DNA from: Macrothele yani
Lineage: Eukaryota > Arthropoda > Arachnida > Araneae > Macrothelidae
Direction of reading: 5' to 3'
Assembly: GCA_039090855.1 (NCBI GenBank)
Contig: CM077005.1
Span: 74,954,607 to 75,018,606 of the forward strand
Length of the DNA stretch: 64,000 bases
The position numbers and the translations under genes are program-made. The notes under the pieces are model-generated. The model was given only the letters and a program-made list of their open reading frames with translations, ran no database searches and was not told the DNA's origin. Below, piece after piece: positions 44,195-55,900 of this stretch. Within the stretch, counting starts at the first letter, position 1, and the number at the start of each line of letters is the position of its first letter.

Positions 44195-44820
44195 CTGGCT
44201 CTATTAAAATTGGTTCTCTTGGCAAATTCGGCTGGATCTATGAAGTACTCAGCTGGCAAAACTGTTGGTCTTGTGGTAATATACTCTGCTGGTCCAATGA
44301 GAATTTATTCTTCTGGAAAACTCTTCTAGCCCTATGAGATTCTATTCTGCTGGGAAACTCTGCTGGTCCTATGAAAAACTATTCTGCTGGCCCTATGAGA
44401 GTCTGCTCTGCAGGCAAACACTACTAGTCCTTTGATAATCCATTCTGCTGGAAACTCTGTTTTTCCTATGAGAGTCTATTCTGCAGATCCTATAAGAAAC
44501 TATTCTGTTGGATCTATGAGACTCTATGAGTCTTTGCTGGCCATATGACACTTTACTTTGCTGGAAAACACTGCTGGTTCTATGATAACCTATTTTTCTG
44601 GCAAACTCTGCTGGCACAATGCGTGTCTACTCTGTTAGGAAACTACGTTGGCCTATGGGAAACCATTCTGTTGGCTCTATGAAAATCTACTTTGCTGGTC
44701 CTATGAGAATCTATTCTGCTGGCAAACTCTGCTGGCCCTATGAGAATCTACTCTTCTGGCAAACATTGTTGGTCCTACACGAGTCTATTCTGCTGACAAA
44801 CTCGGCTGGCCTGATGTATA
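44195..44820. repeat. Degenerate tandem repeat, ~36-bp unit
   Basis: Phrases CTGCTGGCAAACTCTGCTGG and CCTATGAGAATCTATTCTGC recur over 600 bp with substitutions and small indels. Open frames across it show the repeat in translation and are not taken as genes. Confidence 0.8.
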
Positions 44821-44994
44821 GAATGATCTCAACAATACCTACTTATTGATTTGAGGAATAAGGTGTTAGTATCAGCATTACGCATTCCCTGTGATTTTAG
44901 GGAAACTAAAAAAACTACAGAAACTTTGCTATGTTAAGTATCTTGCATTCGTTTTAAATGTTAAAAGGCTTCATTGGACTCAGTTAAGATAAAG

Positions 44995-45517
44995 CTACCC
45001 GGCCCTGCCCATAATATTGAGACAACTGCATGTCCACAACTAATCTTTATTTAGAGAATTTTAATTCTGTCTTCTGATACCATGGCTCTTATGAAAGACC
45101 AGTCAATTTGTTGTAAATGTCTTCCTAAAGGTTCCCCCATTCGGCCTTCAAGGCAGTGATCAGTTTTTTGGCGATGTTTTATTCCATGCACCACATGATC
45201 CAAGTCGTCCCAGAGATTCTCTGTAAGGCTCTGATCAGGACTAAAGGGCTGGCCCCTGTAACTTTTCAACGCCCATGTTCTGAAACTAATCTAATTCTCC
45301 AGGATGTTTAGATAGAGTTTAGCATTCATGATTTTTCTCCAAAACGACGAATGCGCCCAAGCCAAAGAAAGAAAATCAGCTCCAAACTATCACGCAATCT
45401 CTTTGTAGGGACGATAAATTCAGGAAGGCACCTTTTTCACTGAGGAGCTGCCACCAGAATAATCGACTGCTTATCGTGAGTCGGCAGTTCAAAGCACAGT
45501 TCCCCATTGGTCTATAG
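44995..45517 (-). pseudogene. Tc1-like transposase C-terminal relic
   Basis: On the minus strand, FSPDQSLTENLWDDLDHVVH (around 45250-45195) matches the third catalytic motif SPDLNPIENLWDDLD with the Glu kept. LEGRMGEPLGRHLQ and the end DWSFIRAMVSEDR follow. Upstream pieces (FWRKIMNAKLYLNILE near 45345-45290) match the middle of the protein but with stops. The 5' half is missing. A younger Tc1 element (45520) lies immediately beyond. Confidence 0.7.
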
Positions 45518-45519
45518 TA

Positions 45520-47059
45520 CACTGCTGGACAATTGCTAAGGACGGATCATAAACGGCTATATAGTGCATAAAAAAGTAAGTGTGGTTGGATGCCAAGTGA
45601 AATAAAATAATGTCAGAATGCCAGGACATTACAAGAAAGACAATTTATTGTGCTCTGAAATCCAGAAGGCTTTGGAACGTGTTCAAGGGACAAACAGGCC
45701 ATTTTGTGCAGAATACGTAAACGTGAATAAAATGCAATTACCGTCCGCAGGCGTTCCGGCGTAAGATGTCAATACGGGATATGGCCACCATGGAGGGCGA
45801 TGAAAGATTCCACACGTCGTGTCATGCTTTGCACAACATTATCAAGCAGCTGTTGGGGTAATTTATCCCATTCCTCTGTCAGTGCACGGATGAGGGTGTC
45901 CTTGTTTATTGGAGGGCATTGGCGACCAGCAAGACTCCTCCCCAAAGCATCCCACACATTTTCAATGGGATTCAGATCTGGAGAACGTGCTGGCCATATG
46001 AAGCGTTGAATATCCTCGCTCTCAAGACACTCCTGGACAGCGACTGTTCGATTACATGTTGCGTTGTCGTCCATGAAAAAGAATCTATCACCGACAGCAC
46101 CACGGAACATGCGAACATGAGGTAGCAGAACATCATTAATGTATCGTTGGCCAGTTATAGTCTCAGTTGGAAGCACATAGAGGGACGTACGGCCATTGAT
46201 CATGATGCCAGCCCATACCATGACACTACATGTCGGATATCGGTCCCTTTCCTGTATGTTTGCTGGACAATATGCAGTACCACTATCACGCCAGATCAGT
46301 TGTCGTCGACAATCAGACGATAGACTGTATCTACTCTCATCTGAGAAGAGGACAGCAGACCAGTCGTTATCAGTCCCATTGCGATGTTGATGGCACCATT
46401 GCAAACGGGCGGTACGGTGACGTCTGGACAATGGGATGCACACAACAGGATGGCGGGCGTATAGTCCTCCTTCATGCAAACGTCTGGCGACAGTTTTTCG
46501 GGAGATCCGCTTGCCAGTAGCAGCCATAAACTGATTTGCTACCTCACTAGCTGTGCTGCGCCGGTGTCTTTTTGTTGATAGCACTATGTACCGATCTTCT
46601 GCAGGTGTCGTACTGCGAACACGACCTCCCCGTGACGTTTGCTACACTCTCCATTTGTTTGAAATGATTTCCAAAGCCTTGAAACAACACTGTGGATGAC
46701 GTCGAACTCCCTGGCAACATCTGTTATTTTTCGCCCTTCTTCAATCTTGCCAAAAATACGGCCACGCGTAAAATCATCTAGGTGATGTCGGGAAGACATA
46801 CTGAAAATTGCAAGTTCGTCAATTGATTCTTTCCCTTTCAACTTTGCGTTTGAACAACAACGGTCAATACGCGTCAAATCCTTTATATCTCTTATCAGCG
46901 CTATGACGTCACGAACAAGTTCGGCAATCCAAAATTTGCATACGCACAACACGTCTTACTGTATCCCGCACTTATGCTAATTTCCCCATTTTCCTGCCTT
47001 CCATTTTATGGTTGCTATCGTTGCTATTGTCATCCGTCCTTAGCAATTGTCTGGCAGTG
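45520..47059 (-). mobile_element. Tc1-like element (Tc1-E2), second copy of the 40388 element
   Basis: It has the same ends (CACTGCTGGACAATTGCTAA) with TA at 45518-45519 and 47060-47061, and the same length as E1. Sequence differs at scattered positions only. The transposase is frameshifted. Confidence 0.96.
45769..46799 (-). pseudogene. Tc1-E2 transposase, one-base frameshift
   Basis: This is the same protein as E1, starting at MSSRHHLDDFTRGRIFGKIE. In the run CCTCCCCC of E1 (41502 region) this copy has one C fewer (near 46625-46630). That shifts frame after the first ~60 residues. From there the second part (STKRHRRSTASEVANQFMAA onward) is open to the end and keeps all three catalytic residues (SDESRYS, MDDNATCN, NPIENVW). 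Its DNATCN has Asn where E1 has His. Apart from the shift it would be full length. Confidence 0.94.
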
Positions 47060-47082
47060 TATAAGATCAATGTTCCTTACAT

Positions 47083-47483
47083 AAAGCTACTTGGCATGAG
47101 ACATTCGTCAAATTCCCAAGTGGCTTTATGTAAGGTACGTACTTGGCATACTACTCATAAATCTACTTGGCATGAGACATTAGTCGAAGTGCCAAGTAGC
47201 TTTATGTAAGGAACGTACTTGGCATACTACTCATAAAGCTACTTGGCATGAGACATTCGTCGAATTCCCAAGTGGCTTTATGTAAGGAACGTACTTGGCA
47301 TACTACTCATAAATCTACTTGGCATGAGACATTAGTCGAAGTGCCAAGTAGCTTTATGTAAGGAACGTACTTGGCATACTACTCATAAATCTACTTGGCA
47401 TGAGACATTAGTCGAAGTGCCAAGTAGCTTTATGTAAGGAACGTACTTGGCATACTGCTCATAAAGCTGCTTGGCATGAGACG
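47083..47483. repeat. 76-bp satellite with internal hairpin
   Basis: Just over five tandem units of 76 bp. Each has AAGCTACTTGGCATGAGACA, then in one of two forms GTGCCAAGTAGCTTTATGTA or TTCCCAAGTGGCTTTATGTA. The two forms alternate (A, B, A, B, B), implying a 152-bp dimer. CTACTTGGC and GCCAAGTAG within a unit are inverted and can pair as a stem. Confidence 0.92.
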
Positions 47484-47915
47484 TCAAAACGGTTCCGTAA
47501 CCCATTTTATTTGGTACATCATTGACGTTTCCAATACAGTTAATTCTATCCAGAATTTTGTTAATTTATTGGTGATAATATCTTTCATCCATGTTGTGTA
47601 CTGAGTTGTTCCAGTGGTGATAAAAGATGTAAGAGATCGAGCTGCATTATCGCCTTTCCCATGAACTCGTGGAATGAAGCATTGTTTTGCTACGGAGAGT
47701 ACAGCCACATAGAGATCAACGGTTGTAATATTTGGTCTTTTTTTCGAATGCTTTCCATGGCAGGGAACTGATTGAAAAAGAACTGTCCGCTCTTGATCCT
47801 GAGCAATTTCCAAAATCTTTATTTCTTCGTGCACTCTCATTATATGGCAGGTATTGTTAAAGCAATAAGGTTGACAGAGAGCTTCTTTCTGTTTGATCAT
47901 ATCTCGGGGAAACAT
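47484..47915 (-). CDS. Unidentified open frame, 143 codons
   Basis: I do not recognise it. The composition is protein-like, without low complexity, and includes HGKHSKKRPN and TTGTTQYTTWMKDIITNKLT. An in-frame TGA directly precedes its first ATG and no splice signals are obvious. It ends where the 76-bp satellite begins. It may be chance or a scrap of an old element. Confidence 0.2.
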   Translation of the reverse strand: MFPRDMIKQKEALCQPYCFNNTCHIMRVHEEIKILEIAQDQERTVLFQSVPCHGKHSKKRPNITTVDLYVAVLSVAKQCFIPRVHGKGDNAARSLTSFITTGTTQYTTWMKDIITNKLTKFWIELTVLETSMMYQIKWVTEPF

Positions 47916-48829
47916 TCAATCTTACTTGTTTTACGTGGCCTCACTTTTTCGGTTGCTAGGTATGCTTCAAATAAATGGAATTCTTTTTTCGCGTAAGAAG
48001 ATACATTTTCTCTGGACTATTCTTGATATTATATCAATCTAAAGAATGCCCAATTCCGGAATTCAAACAATGCAGTCAAACTAGCCCTTAAACATTTAGA
48101 TCCTGTGGAGTAAAAAAGAAGTTAATCTCATTAACACAGGCCACCTACTAAAAACCTGCAGTTTCATTTCACAGGTGAGCATTTGCAGTTATGAATTTCC
48201 TTTAGTGTCACTATCGCTGTCCTGTCATCAATATCTCCGAGCGTCTATCACCTCTGCAGTTTCTTTATAGTTCTACAAGAAGCACCTTTACCTGAACCCT
48301 GTTTTATGTATGCCTACTTTACGAATCGTTTTTCTAACTCATTCGTTCCTGTTATACATCAAAATTTTGGAATTCGATTCTTCACCTGGTCACAACTTTA
48401 ATGAATATTTCAACTTTCCACTGCTGAAAGGAAGAGCATCGAAGGTCATTTGTGCACTAGAACTACCAGGATTTAAAGTAAGCAAATAAAATCATTTATG
48501 GAGTTATGAAACACAGAATTTGCCTTTTATGTTTGTTTCCCTACGAGGTAAGGCGTTGAAACTACTAACAGTTATTGCTGCAACGGAAACGCGCGTTGCA
48601 AGTTGGAAGTGCGTGGGAGGCCATTGACCATGAACTTCACGTAACCGGAAACGAAAAATTCACCTCACTCTTTGCATTTAGTTAGGTGACACTTGTCAAT
48701 GAAAGTAGATTATTTGTTTATTGCGAGTAGGGAAAATTACGTGTTCAAGAATTCAGCAACGCATAAACGTTTGATTTTTGGTGAAATTAAAAAAAAACAA
48801 AAAAAAACACCTATCGAATCTATTCCTAC
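47916..48829. other. No recognisable gene
   Basis: No motif is seen on either strand. Confidence 0.4.
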
Positions 48830-49510
48830 TGTATATCAAGTGAGGCGTATTGGGAAGAATGCATGTCACATGCGCATAAGTTTGCGTGGAATAAGAGGCT
48901 TAATGAAATTCGGGAATACATTGAAGGCGACAAAAGTCCGGGACGCCGAAGCACTTCAAACGCAGAAGATAATGCGGGATTTTGGCTCTAAAACGAAAAT
49001 AAAATTGATGCATTGGAAAGCACGAACATCATAAAGAATGAAAAAAAAGCACGACAAAGCAAATTCAAGTTCAAGCCATATCAGTGCCTTCTTTGACATT
49101 AAATGTGAAATTTCGGCAGAGTGGCTTTCTGATGGGGCAACAGTGAACTAACATTATTGCAAAAAAGTTTTTGTGACTTTGAGAGAGGGAGTCAGGAGAA
49201 AGAGGCTAATGTTCTGAAAAAATGGATTCGTCCTTCATCATCACAATCCGCCAGCTCATTCAGTCCTCTCAGTGGAGTAGGGTTTAGCCAAGAAAAGCAT
49301 CGCAGTGCGTGAATGCTCTGCTTGCTCACCAGATTTAGCGTCATGTGAATTTTTCTTTTCTTAAAATCAAATCTGTAATAAAGGGGACCCGTTTTAAGTC
49401 AGGTTCTATAGTGAGAAACTAAGAGATCACACCAGATGTTTTGTAGCACTGCTTTGTCCAATGGAAGATAATAATGCAGCGGTCTATTGATGCGGAAGGG
49501 GAGAACATTG
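48830..49510 (+). pseudogene. mariner transposase relic
   Basis: The pieces occur in the right order: KFAWNKRLNEIREYIEGDKS with GRRSTSN (HTH end and linker), HISAFFDIKCEISAEWLSDG (the FFDxKGxIHxEFxPxG block), WILHHHNPPAHSVLS (the block with the second Asp, here lost), and CSPDLASCEFFLFLKS (the third block, Asp changed to Glu). Frames shift and stops occur, and the first catalytic block is not seen. TIRs were not found. It is much older than the mariner at 31.5 kb. Confidence 0.75.
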
Positions 49511-51287
49511 AAAGTGATAAGAGTTAAAAACAGTAAGTTTTTTATTTAAGTAAAGCAATAGTTTTAGTCTCGTTATTTAATAGCCATACCTCGTGTAAAG
49601 AGTGTGGAAGGTATGAATAGAAAAGAAAAAGATTAATGTTATTTCACAAAAGTAAAGCACAAACATGATTGGATACACCGATGAAGGTTTAGAATACTTG
49701 TTCATGTAATGGAAAAAGAGATCAAAAATACCAAAAAAATTTTCAACCTTCTTGTCTTTGTTTATGAAAGAATTTCTAATTAATAAATAGAGGATTTGTT
49801 GTGGTCGTGTTTTTCCTCAACCGTTCTTTTGTTCTGTGTGAAAAGGAATCTAAAAAATTCCGTAGCGGTTTTAGCTTGTGGAAAAGCTTCTGAAATTTTG
49901 CGACCGCAATAGTTATCACAAGGTTCATCTTTCTTTTTTTTTATATTGTTACATATACCACAAACAAGCCTTTTGTTCCTTATTATTCAAACAAATCGAT
50001 ACAGTTTCTTAAGAAGTGTCATTTTTCTCTGCGTTGAACATCTACGAGAAACCCTTTTCTTCCATCCGGTTTTAAAAAACGATAACCATCAGCACCACAG
50101 AGTTATGCTTATCTTTGCTTGTAGCAAACTCGCGACATTAGGCCCATTACGAATAAAATATGATAAAGAAAAACTTCTCTATCATCTTTGCTGCCTACAC
50201 CATTATTTATTTTTCCGTTCATTCGCATATGCTGGGTTTCTCTTCGATGATTCGACGCATCAAAGCGAAAAGAAAAAGCAGATTCTCCATTAATTCCTTT
50301 ACTTTCCGACATGAAAATCCTCCGTCTTTTTCTGTTGTTTTTTCTTTAAGACTGCTTTATTCTGAAGACCGGCCTTCCTCAGAGGCGAGCCGTCCTTCTC
50401 TTGAGAGCTTCAAACTTCTCTTTCCACCATACATCCCATCAGTCATTTATCTCTCTCTCTCTCTCGCTCTCTCTTCTTCATTGCATTCTGCTTTTCCTCC
50501 GAAGTATTTTCTGTCAGCATTAAAAACATCCACGGCTTTCCCCCACCACTACCATCTCTTGATGCCACGATGGATTTTTATTCACATTCTTCGGTATGAA
50601 ACAACGAATAATGTGTACATGTGCCTTTGAGCGATTCCTATTAACGATTTTCATCCCCTGAACCTCCTCAGCTTTGGTCTGCACTGCATTTATGGGCTCC
50701 ATTTACCAGCTTTGTTTCTCGTTAGGTCCAACCGAATCTGGTATTTACTTTAATGTTAAGCTTAGTTTACTTATCTTGAAGTAAGATATTTGGACAAAGC
50801 TATTTTTCTTTGATCCTGCCTTTAAACTGTATTCTAGTCACTAAAAAACGTAATGCTTCCCATTTATCAGCACATTTGTCGTATCCACAAATATAAGAAG
50901 CTTACAGTATGCTTGTAAATATAGCAGTACGTTCTCATGTATTAATGACAATAGGGCAAGTTCAATAATGAGTCAAATATATACGAGACAGCAAGTCATA
51001 AACTTAGTATTGTCTATTGTCCCTGAATAACAGAGAACAATGAAGACCATCATCGCACTTCAACCATCAGAAAATTCAATAAAAAGAATAGTCCGCATCC
51101 TGAGTAATATAAAAATTGCTGAATAATGAGAAATAGTTGCAAAAAACCAGTATGCTGACGAATTTTTAACACCTGTTGATTTCCTAGGCCGAAAATATAC
51201 TGTACCAATGTATTTCTGTACAGTGTATTTTCACACTGTAAACACTGTGTCAGGAATTCTAGAAGGAATTGGTTGCTGTGTGTAACG
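49511..51287. other. No recognisable gene; one CT microsatellite
   Basis: A TCTCTCTCTCTCTCGCTCTC simple repeat lies near 50452-50475. The 156-codon frame that spans it (50160-50630) has no domain and owes its length to the pyrimidine-rich tract. Confidence 0.45.
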
Positions 51288-51720
51288 TCTACGTGACATG
51301 ACGTACTTCTGAGGGGGCGCGTGAGTCAAGTCGATAATGACGCAGCGATGAGTCTATTGGCGTAGTTCAGTTGGGAGAACGGCCAGTTCGGAGTAGGAAG
51401 GCCTGTTTCGAAATCCACCCCTGGGAAAAAGTTATATTGGCTCTCGAACGAACATGAATCTCGTAGGCGTTAGGATTAAAAAAAATTGCTAGATGAGGCT
51501 TCCACAAAACGCATGTAATTAAAACACATTCATTTTTCTACAATGAGATGGTCCCTTTGAGCATGGTTGTCAGCTGACTGGTTTCGTGAGCCCTCTTTTC
51601 TCAAAAAGGAATGATGCAACGTGACATGATGTACCACTGAGGTGACTCATAAGTCAAATGAACAATGAAGAAGCGATAAATCTGCAGCGGTACTTCAGTT
51701 GAGAGAGTAGAAAGACATGG
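51288..51720 (+). repeat. Two tRNA-like (SINE-type) copies, diverged
   Basis: Copy one (51288-51430) has GGCGTAGTTCAGTTGGGAGA as a box A-like part and CTGTTTCGAAATCCACC as box B-like. Copy two (51619-51720) shares ACGTGACATGATGTACCACT, GACTCATAAGTCAAATGAAC and GCGGTACTTCAGTTGAGAGA with it but loses box B. The shared leader GACTCA(T/A)AAGTC-like is before the tRNA part. It may be a third SINE family, present here only as old copies. Confidence 0.45.
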
Positions 51721-51769
51721 TTTTAATCAGCGCCGTAGCTAATGATAACTTCTACACTGCAAATGCTTG

Positions 51770-52400
51770 GAACACATTAAGAACACATTAGGACCTTATT
51801 TTAGAACGCAATGTGTGCCAGATTAAGAACACTTTAATGTGTTCTTATTTAGAACATATTTGGAACACATTTTAAGAACATATTTTGAGAACACATTAAT
51901 GTGTTCCCGAAATGTTCTTATTTAGAACACATTGGGAGTAAGTTTTAGAACACATTTTGTTTCAGTTTAGGAACACATTAATGTGTTCTAAATGTGCTCT
52001 TGCTGAGAACACATTAATGAAATGCGTTCCCAATGTCTTCCCATTAGGACACATTTTTAAATGCCTTCTGAAATGTGTTCCCAATGTGTTCCCATTAGAA
52101 CACATTTTTAAATGCCTTCTGAAATGTGTTCCCAATGTGTTTCAATTCAGAACACAATAGCAGTAAAATGTAGAACACATTCTGTGCTAGATTAAGAACG
52201 CATTTGATGTGTTCTTAATGTGTTCGAATTTAGAACACATCGGGTGTAAATTTTAGAACACATTGAGAACATATCAGGAGCACATTCATAATTGACTGGG
52301 AATACATGCAAAATATGTTAGGAGCCCATTACCAACACATTGGGAACATTCAAAACGTATTTTGAACACATTCTTGGCAACTCATTGACAAAATGGATTG
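51770..52400. repeat. Palindrome-rich GAACACATT array
   Basis: GAACACATT and its complement AATGTGTTC occur more than twenty times in ~600 bp. They include perfect palindromes such as ACACATTAATGTGTTC and a tandem 66-bp module near 52030-52140 (GAAATGTGTTCCCAATGTGT). Spacing is irregular. A short repetitive open frame across it is an effect of the repeat. Confidence 0.85.
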
Positions 52401-52903
52401 CTGTGAAATACAGGTGTACCATGTCAGCAAACTCTGAATTCCAAGTGTGTATTGTGGATTAGAAATTTATTTTAGATATTTGCCTCTGGAAACTGATGAT
52501 AATTTTGAAACTTCTCTTAAGGATGGGTAACGTTCATCTAAGACAGTTAATTGCTCAATCTAAATTTATTCTTTTGAAATTAATAGTGCTGAGTGATGAA
52601 ATATGTTTTGGATGTTTGTGGGTAAATTTTGAACTATGTTTACCAATGGAATTTTCACCATAAAGTAATAACATATTGCTTTAATAGGAATGAAAAATAA
52701 ATGTTCATATAAATGTAACACAAACAGTACTATAAAGCAAAATAATTTATTGACAATATTTTTATTTTTAATAAGGACTTTATTTAGTTTCCCAAACAAC
52801 ATATATGGGGTTTCTTTTTGTTCTGTCAGTTTTATGATAATGAGCTGATAGCCTTTTTGATTTTTGACCTAGTGTATATAAGGACAGTATGGCCATTGTC
52901 TGG
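52401..52903. other. AT-rich, no recognisable gene
   Basis: No motif is seen; this is the 5' flank of the LINE array. Confidence 0.4.
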
Positions 52904-52929
52904 ATATATATATATATATATATATATAG
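52904..52929. repeat. TA microsatellite at the LINE array's 5' edge
   Basis: A (TA)n run leads directly into AGGATGTAGGATGTAAGG, where the first LINE begins. A similar (TA)n ending AGG lies at the 3' edge (62521-62559), so the target was probably a TA microsatellite. Confidence 0.9.
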
Positions 52930-52934
52930 GATGT

Positions 52935-55900
52935 AGGATGTAAGGTCAGGTGATGCGTAACATCACAGCCTCTCCTTGACAAATGTCAACCCCGCCTTCT
53001 CGTGGTGCATCCTGTTCCCACTAAAGGGGCTCTGACGACCGCCCATAGCGGTATAACTATACCATCGGGATTAGAGGAAATTCTATCCCACACTCACCAA
53101 CCCGCTTGGCCAGCGTGGTGAGTTATGGCCAAACCCCTCCAAAATGACTCCACAACTTAAATCTTGGCCCTCAGTCTCCGGCAGCTGGAATGTACCTGGC
53201 CAAGGCAGCGGCCAGTGCTACATGAAGGCAGAGGGTGCTAAGAATCCCCGGAGGACCGGACTAGGCTGCCATCTGATGCTGACCTTGGCAACGTATAACG
53301 GACGCTCCCTATCTTCTGATTCAAGGCTTCTTGAATTGGAAGAGGAACTACAAAGGATCAAGTGGGACATCGTCGGGCTAAGTGAGGTAAGGAGAAAAGG
53401 AGAAGATCTCATCGAACTGAAAAGTGGACATCTCTTCTACTATCGTGGGACAGATACTGGCAGAACTAGTGGTGTTGGATTTATAATAAACAAGAAACTG
53501 AAGGATAAAGTGGTAGAAGTTGAAAGTTCCTCTGACAGAGCTGCACGACTCGTTATCCAACTATCGAGAAGATACCAGGCTCAGATTATTCAAACTTATG
53601 CACCCACCACAAGTCATCCTGAAGAAGAAATTGAAGAATTTTATGAGGAAATTTGTCATCTAAATAATAAAGGTAAGCAGCACTTGAAAATAATTATGGG
53701 AGATTTCAATGCGAAAATAGGGCAACGGCAACAGAATGAAACTTCAGTAGGTAAATTCGGTCACGGCAACAGAAACCAGCGTGGAAATACTCTCGTTGAG
53801 TTTGCAGAGGCAGAAGGGTTTTTCATCTTGAACTCCTTCTTCAAGAAAAAGCCACACAGGAAATGGACATGGAGACATCCAAATGGGACGACAAGTGAAA
53901 TTGATTTTATTATGTGTAACAAAAAATTCATCATAGAAGACTGCAGTGTGCTGAACAAGTTCAACACAGGTAGTGACCATAGATTGGTGAGATGTAAGAT
54001 GCACCTCAACACTAAACTTGAACGTGGCAAGCTCATAAGACAAACAAAATCTATTGACATAACCAACCTTAAAAAACACCATAATACCTTCAAGTTGGGA
54101 CTGAAGAACAGGTTCTCTGCTTTAGAAGGCCTAACATCGGAAGAAGTGGACATCTCTGAAGTTAACAGAAAAGTAACCAAAGCTCTTATGGAAACAGCAA
54201 CAAAATTAGCTGGGTCTAAGAACAAGTTGCATGTAAATAAATTATCAGGAAAAACGAAAATGTTGATGCAAAAAAGAAGAGAGATGAGGACAACTAAAGA
54301 AGATGTGACTTCCAAAGTGGAATATATAGAGCTATGCAAGACAGTACGAAAAAGTATCACTGAAGACGTAAGAAAATTCAACTGTGAACTAGTGAGGAAA
54401 TCAATTGAAAACAACCAAAGCCTAAAGATAGCAAAGGGACATCTCAGCAAGGGAAGAAAACAGATTATGGCACTAAGAAAAGAAGATGGTTCTGTAACAA
54501 GAAATAGAGGCGAAATTTTGACAAGAGTGAAAGATTTCTACTCCAAATTATATGAAAGGGATGATACATGCACTCCAGACATCATGAAAGATACCAGTAC
54601 CAGAGTTCCTCCAGTCCTTCCAGCAGAAGTTGCACATGCAATCAAGAACATGAAGCAGGGAAAAGCTCCAGGAGAAGATGGAATTACTGTAGACATCATA
54701 CAAGAAGCAAGTGGAGAAATCGAAACAGTACTCGCCCAAATATTCACTCGATGCCTTATTGAAATAAAGATTCCTGAGGATTGGAACACCGCTACAATGA
54801 TCCTGCTACATAAGAAAGGTGACATTGAGGATCTCGGAAACTACAGACCTATCAGCCTCCTATCAGTAGTTTATAAAATCTTCACTAAAATTCTTTCACA
54901 CCGCTTGAAGGTAACACTGGACATGGCTCAACCGAGAGAACAAGCTGGATTCAGGAGTGGCTACAGCACAATAGATCATATCCATGTGCTGAGAGAACTA
55001 ATTGAAAGAGCGAGGGAATATGAACTTCCATTGTGCATGGCTTTTATCGATTATGAAAAAGCCTTTGATTCGGTGAAGCCATCAGCAGTTGCAATGGCTC
55101 TGAAATCCTGCGGCATTGAAGATGCATACATTAATATTATTAATAACATCTATGAAAATGCAAGTGCAAAGATTAGGCTGTTTGAAAATACAACACACAT
55201 AAAAATTGGAAAAGGAGTGAGACAAGGTGACACCATATCTCCGAAGCTCTTTAATGCCACATTGGAAAATGTCTTTCAATCACTGAACTGGGAAAACAAA
55301 GGGATAAAGATTAATGGAGATTATCTAACCCACCTTCGTTTTGCTGATGACATAGTCATTTTTGCAACTACCCCATCAGAGCTACAGAGTATGATGCAGG
55401 AACTTGCTGACAAGAGTAAAGAAGTGGGATTAAAAATGAACTTTCAGAAGACAAAAGTGATGTACAATGCTTTTACAAGAAATGAAGATTTATCGATTGA
55501 TGGAGAAAAGCTGGAGATAACAGACACTTACGTTTATCTTGGACAGCAGATATCAAGTGAGGGTCACATTGATGAAGAAATTAATCGGCGTACAAAACTT
55601 GCCTGGAGAGCTTTTGGAAGAAACAGCATAATTTTCAAGAGCAATATGCCATTATGTCTTAAAAGAAAAGTGTTTGATCAATGCATCCTTCCAGTGCTTA
55701 CGTATGGTGCAGAGACGTGGACCTTAACTAAAAGAGACATACAAAGGCTGCAGACAACTCAAAGCAGCATGGAGAGGTGCATACTTGGTGTAACCAGGAT
55801 AGATAAGAAGAGGAACTCGTGGATCCGAAAAATGACAAGAGTGGAAGACATCATGATCAGAGTCAAATCCCTGAAATGGCAATGGGCTGGACATACTGCC

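Noticed and set aside
43607..44820. CRISPR array
   Set aside because: Units are contiguous tandem repeats without unique spacers, and the window is eukaryotic.
44393..44849. Repetitive protein frames (MRIYSAGKLCW and similar)
   Set aside because: They are translations of the ~36-bp tandem repeat; frames break irregularly and both strands give similar frames.
48693..49034. 113-codon plus-strand open frame
   Set aside because: It lies across the mariner relic in a different frame from the recognisable transposase text.
50160..50630. 156-codon plus-strand open frame
   Set aside because: It spans a CT microsatellite and pyrimidine-rich sequence, has no domain, and its length is explained by that composition.
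51957..52160. Cys-rich repetitive open frame
   Set aside because: It is a direct readout of the AATGTGTTC array; the repeats vary without regard to frame.
53761..54450. Long minus-strand open frames within the LINE copies (also 56955-57641)
   Set aside because: These are antisense shadows of the EN-RT ORF, recurring in all copies because the copies are similar; hydrophobic content comes from the complement of Lys/Glu-rich coding sequence.
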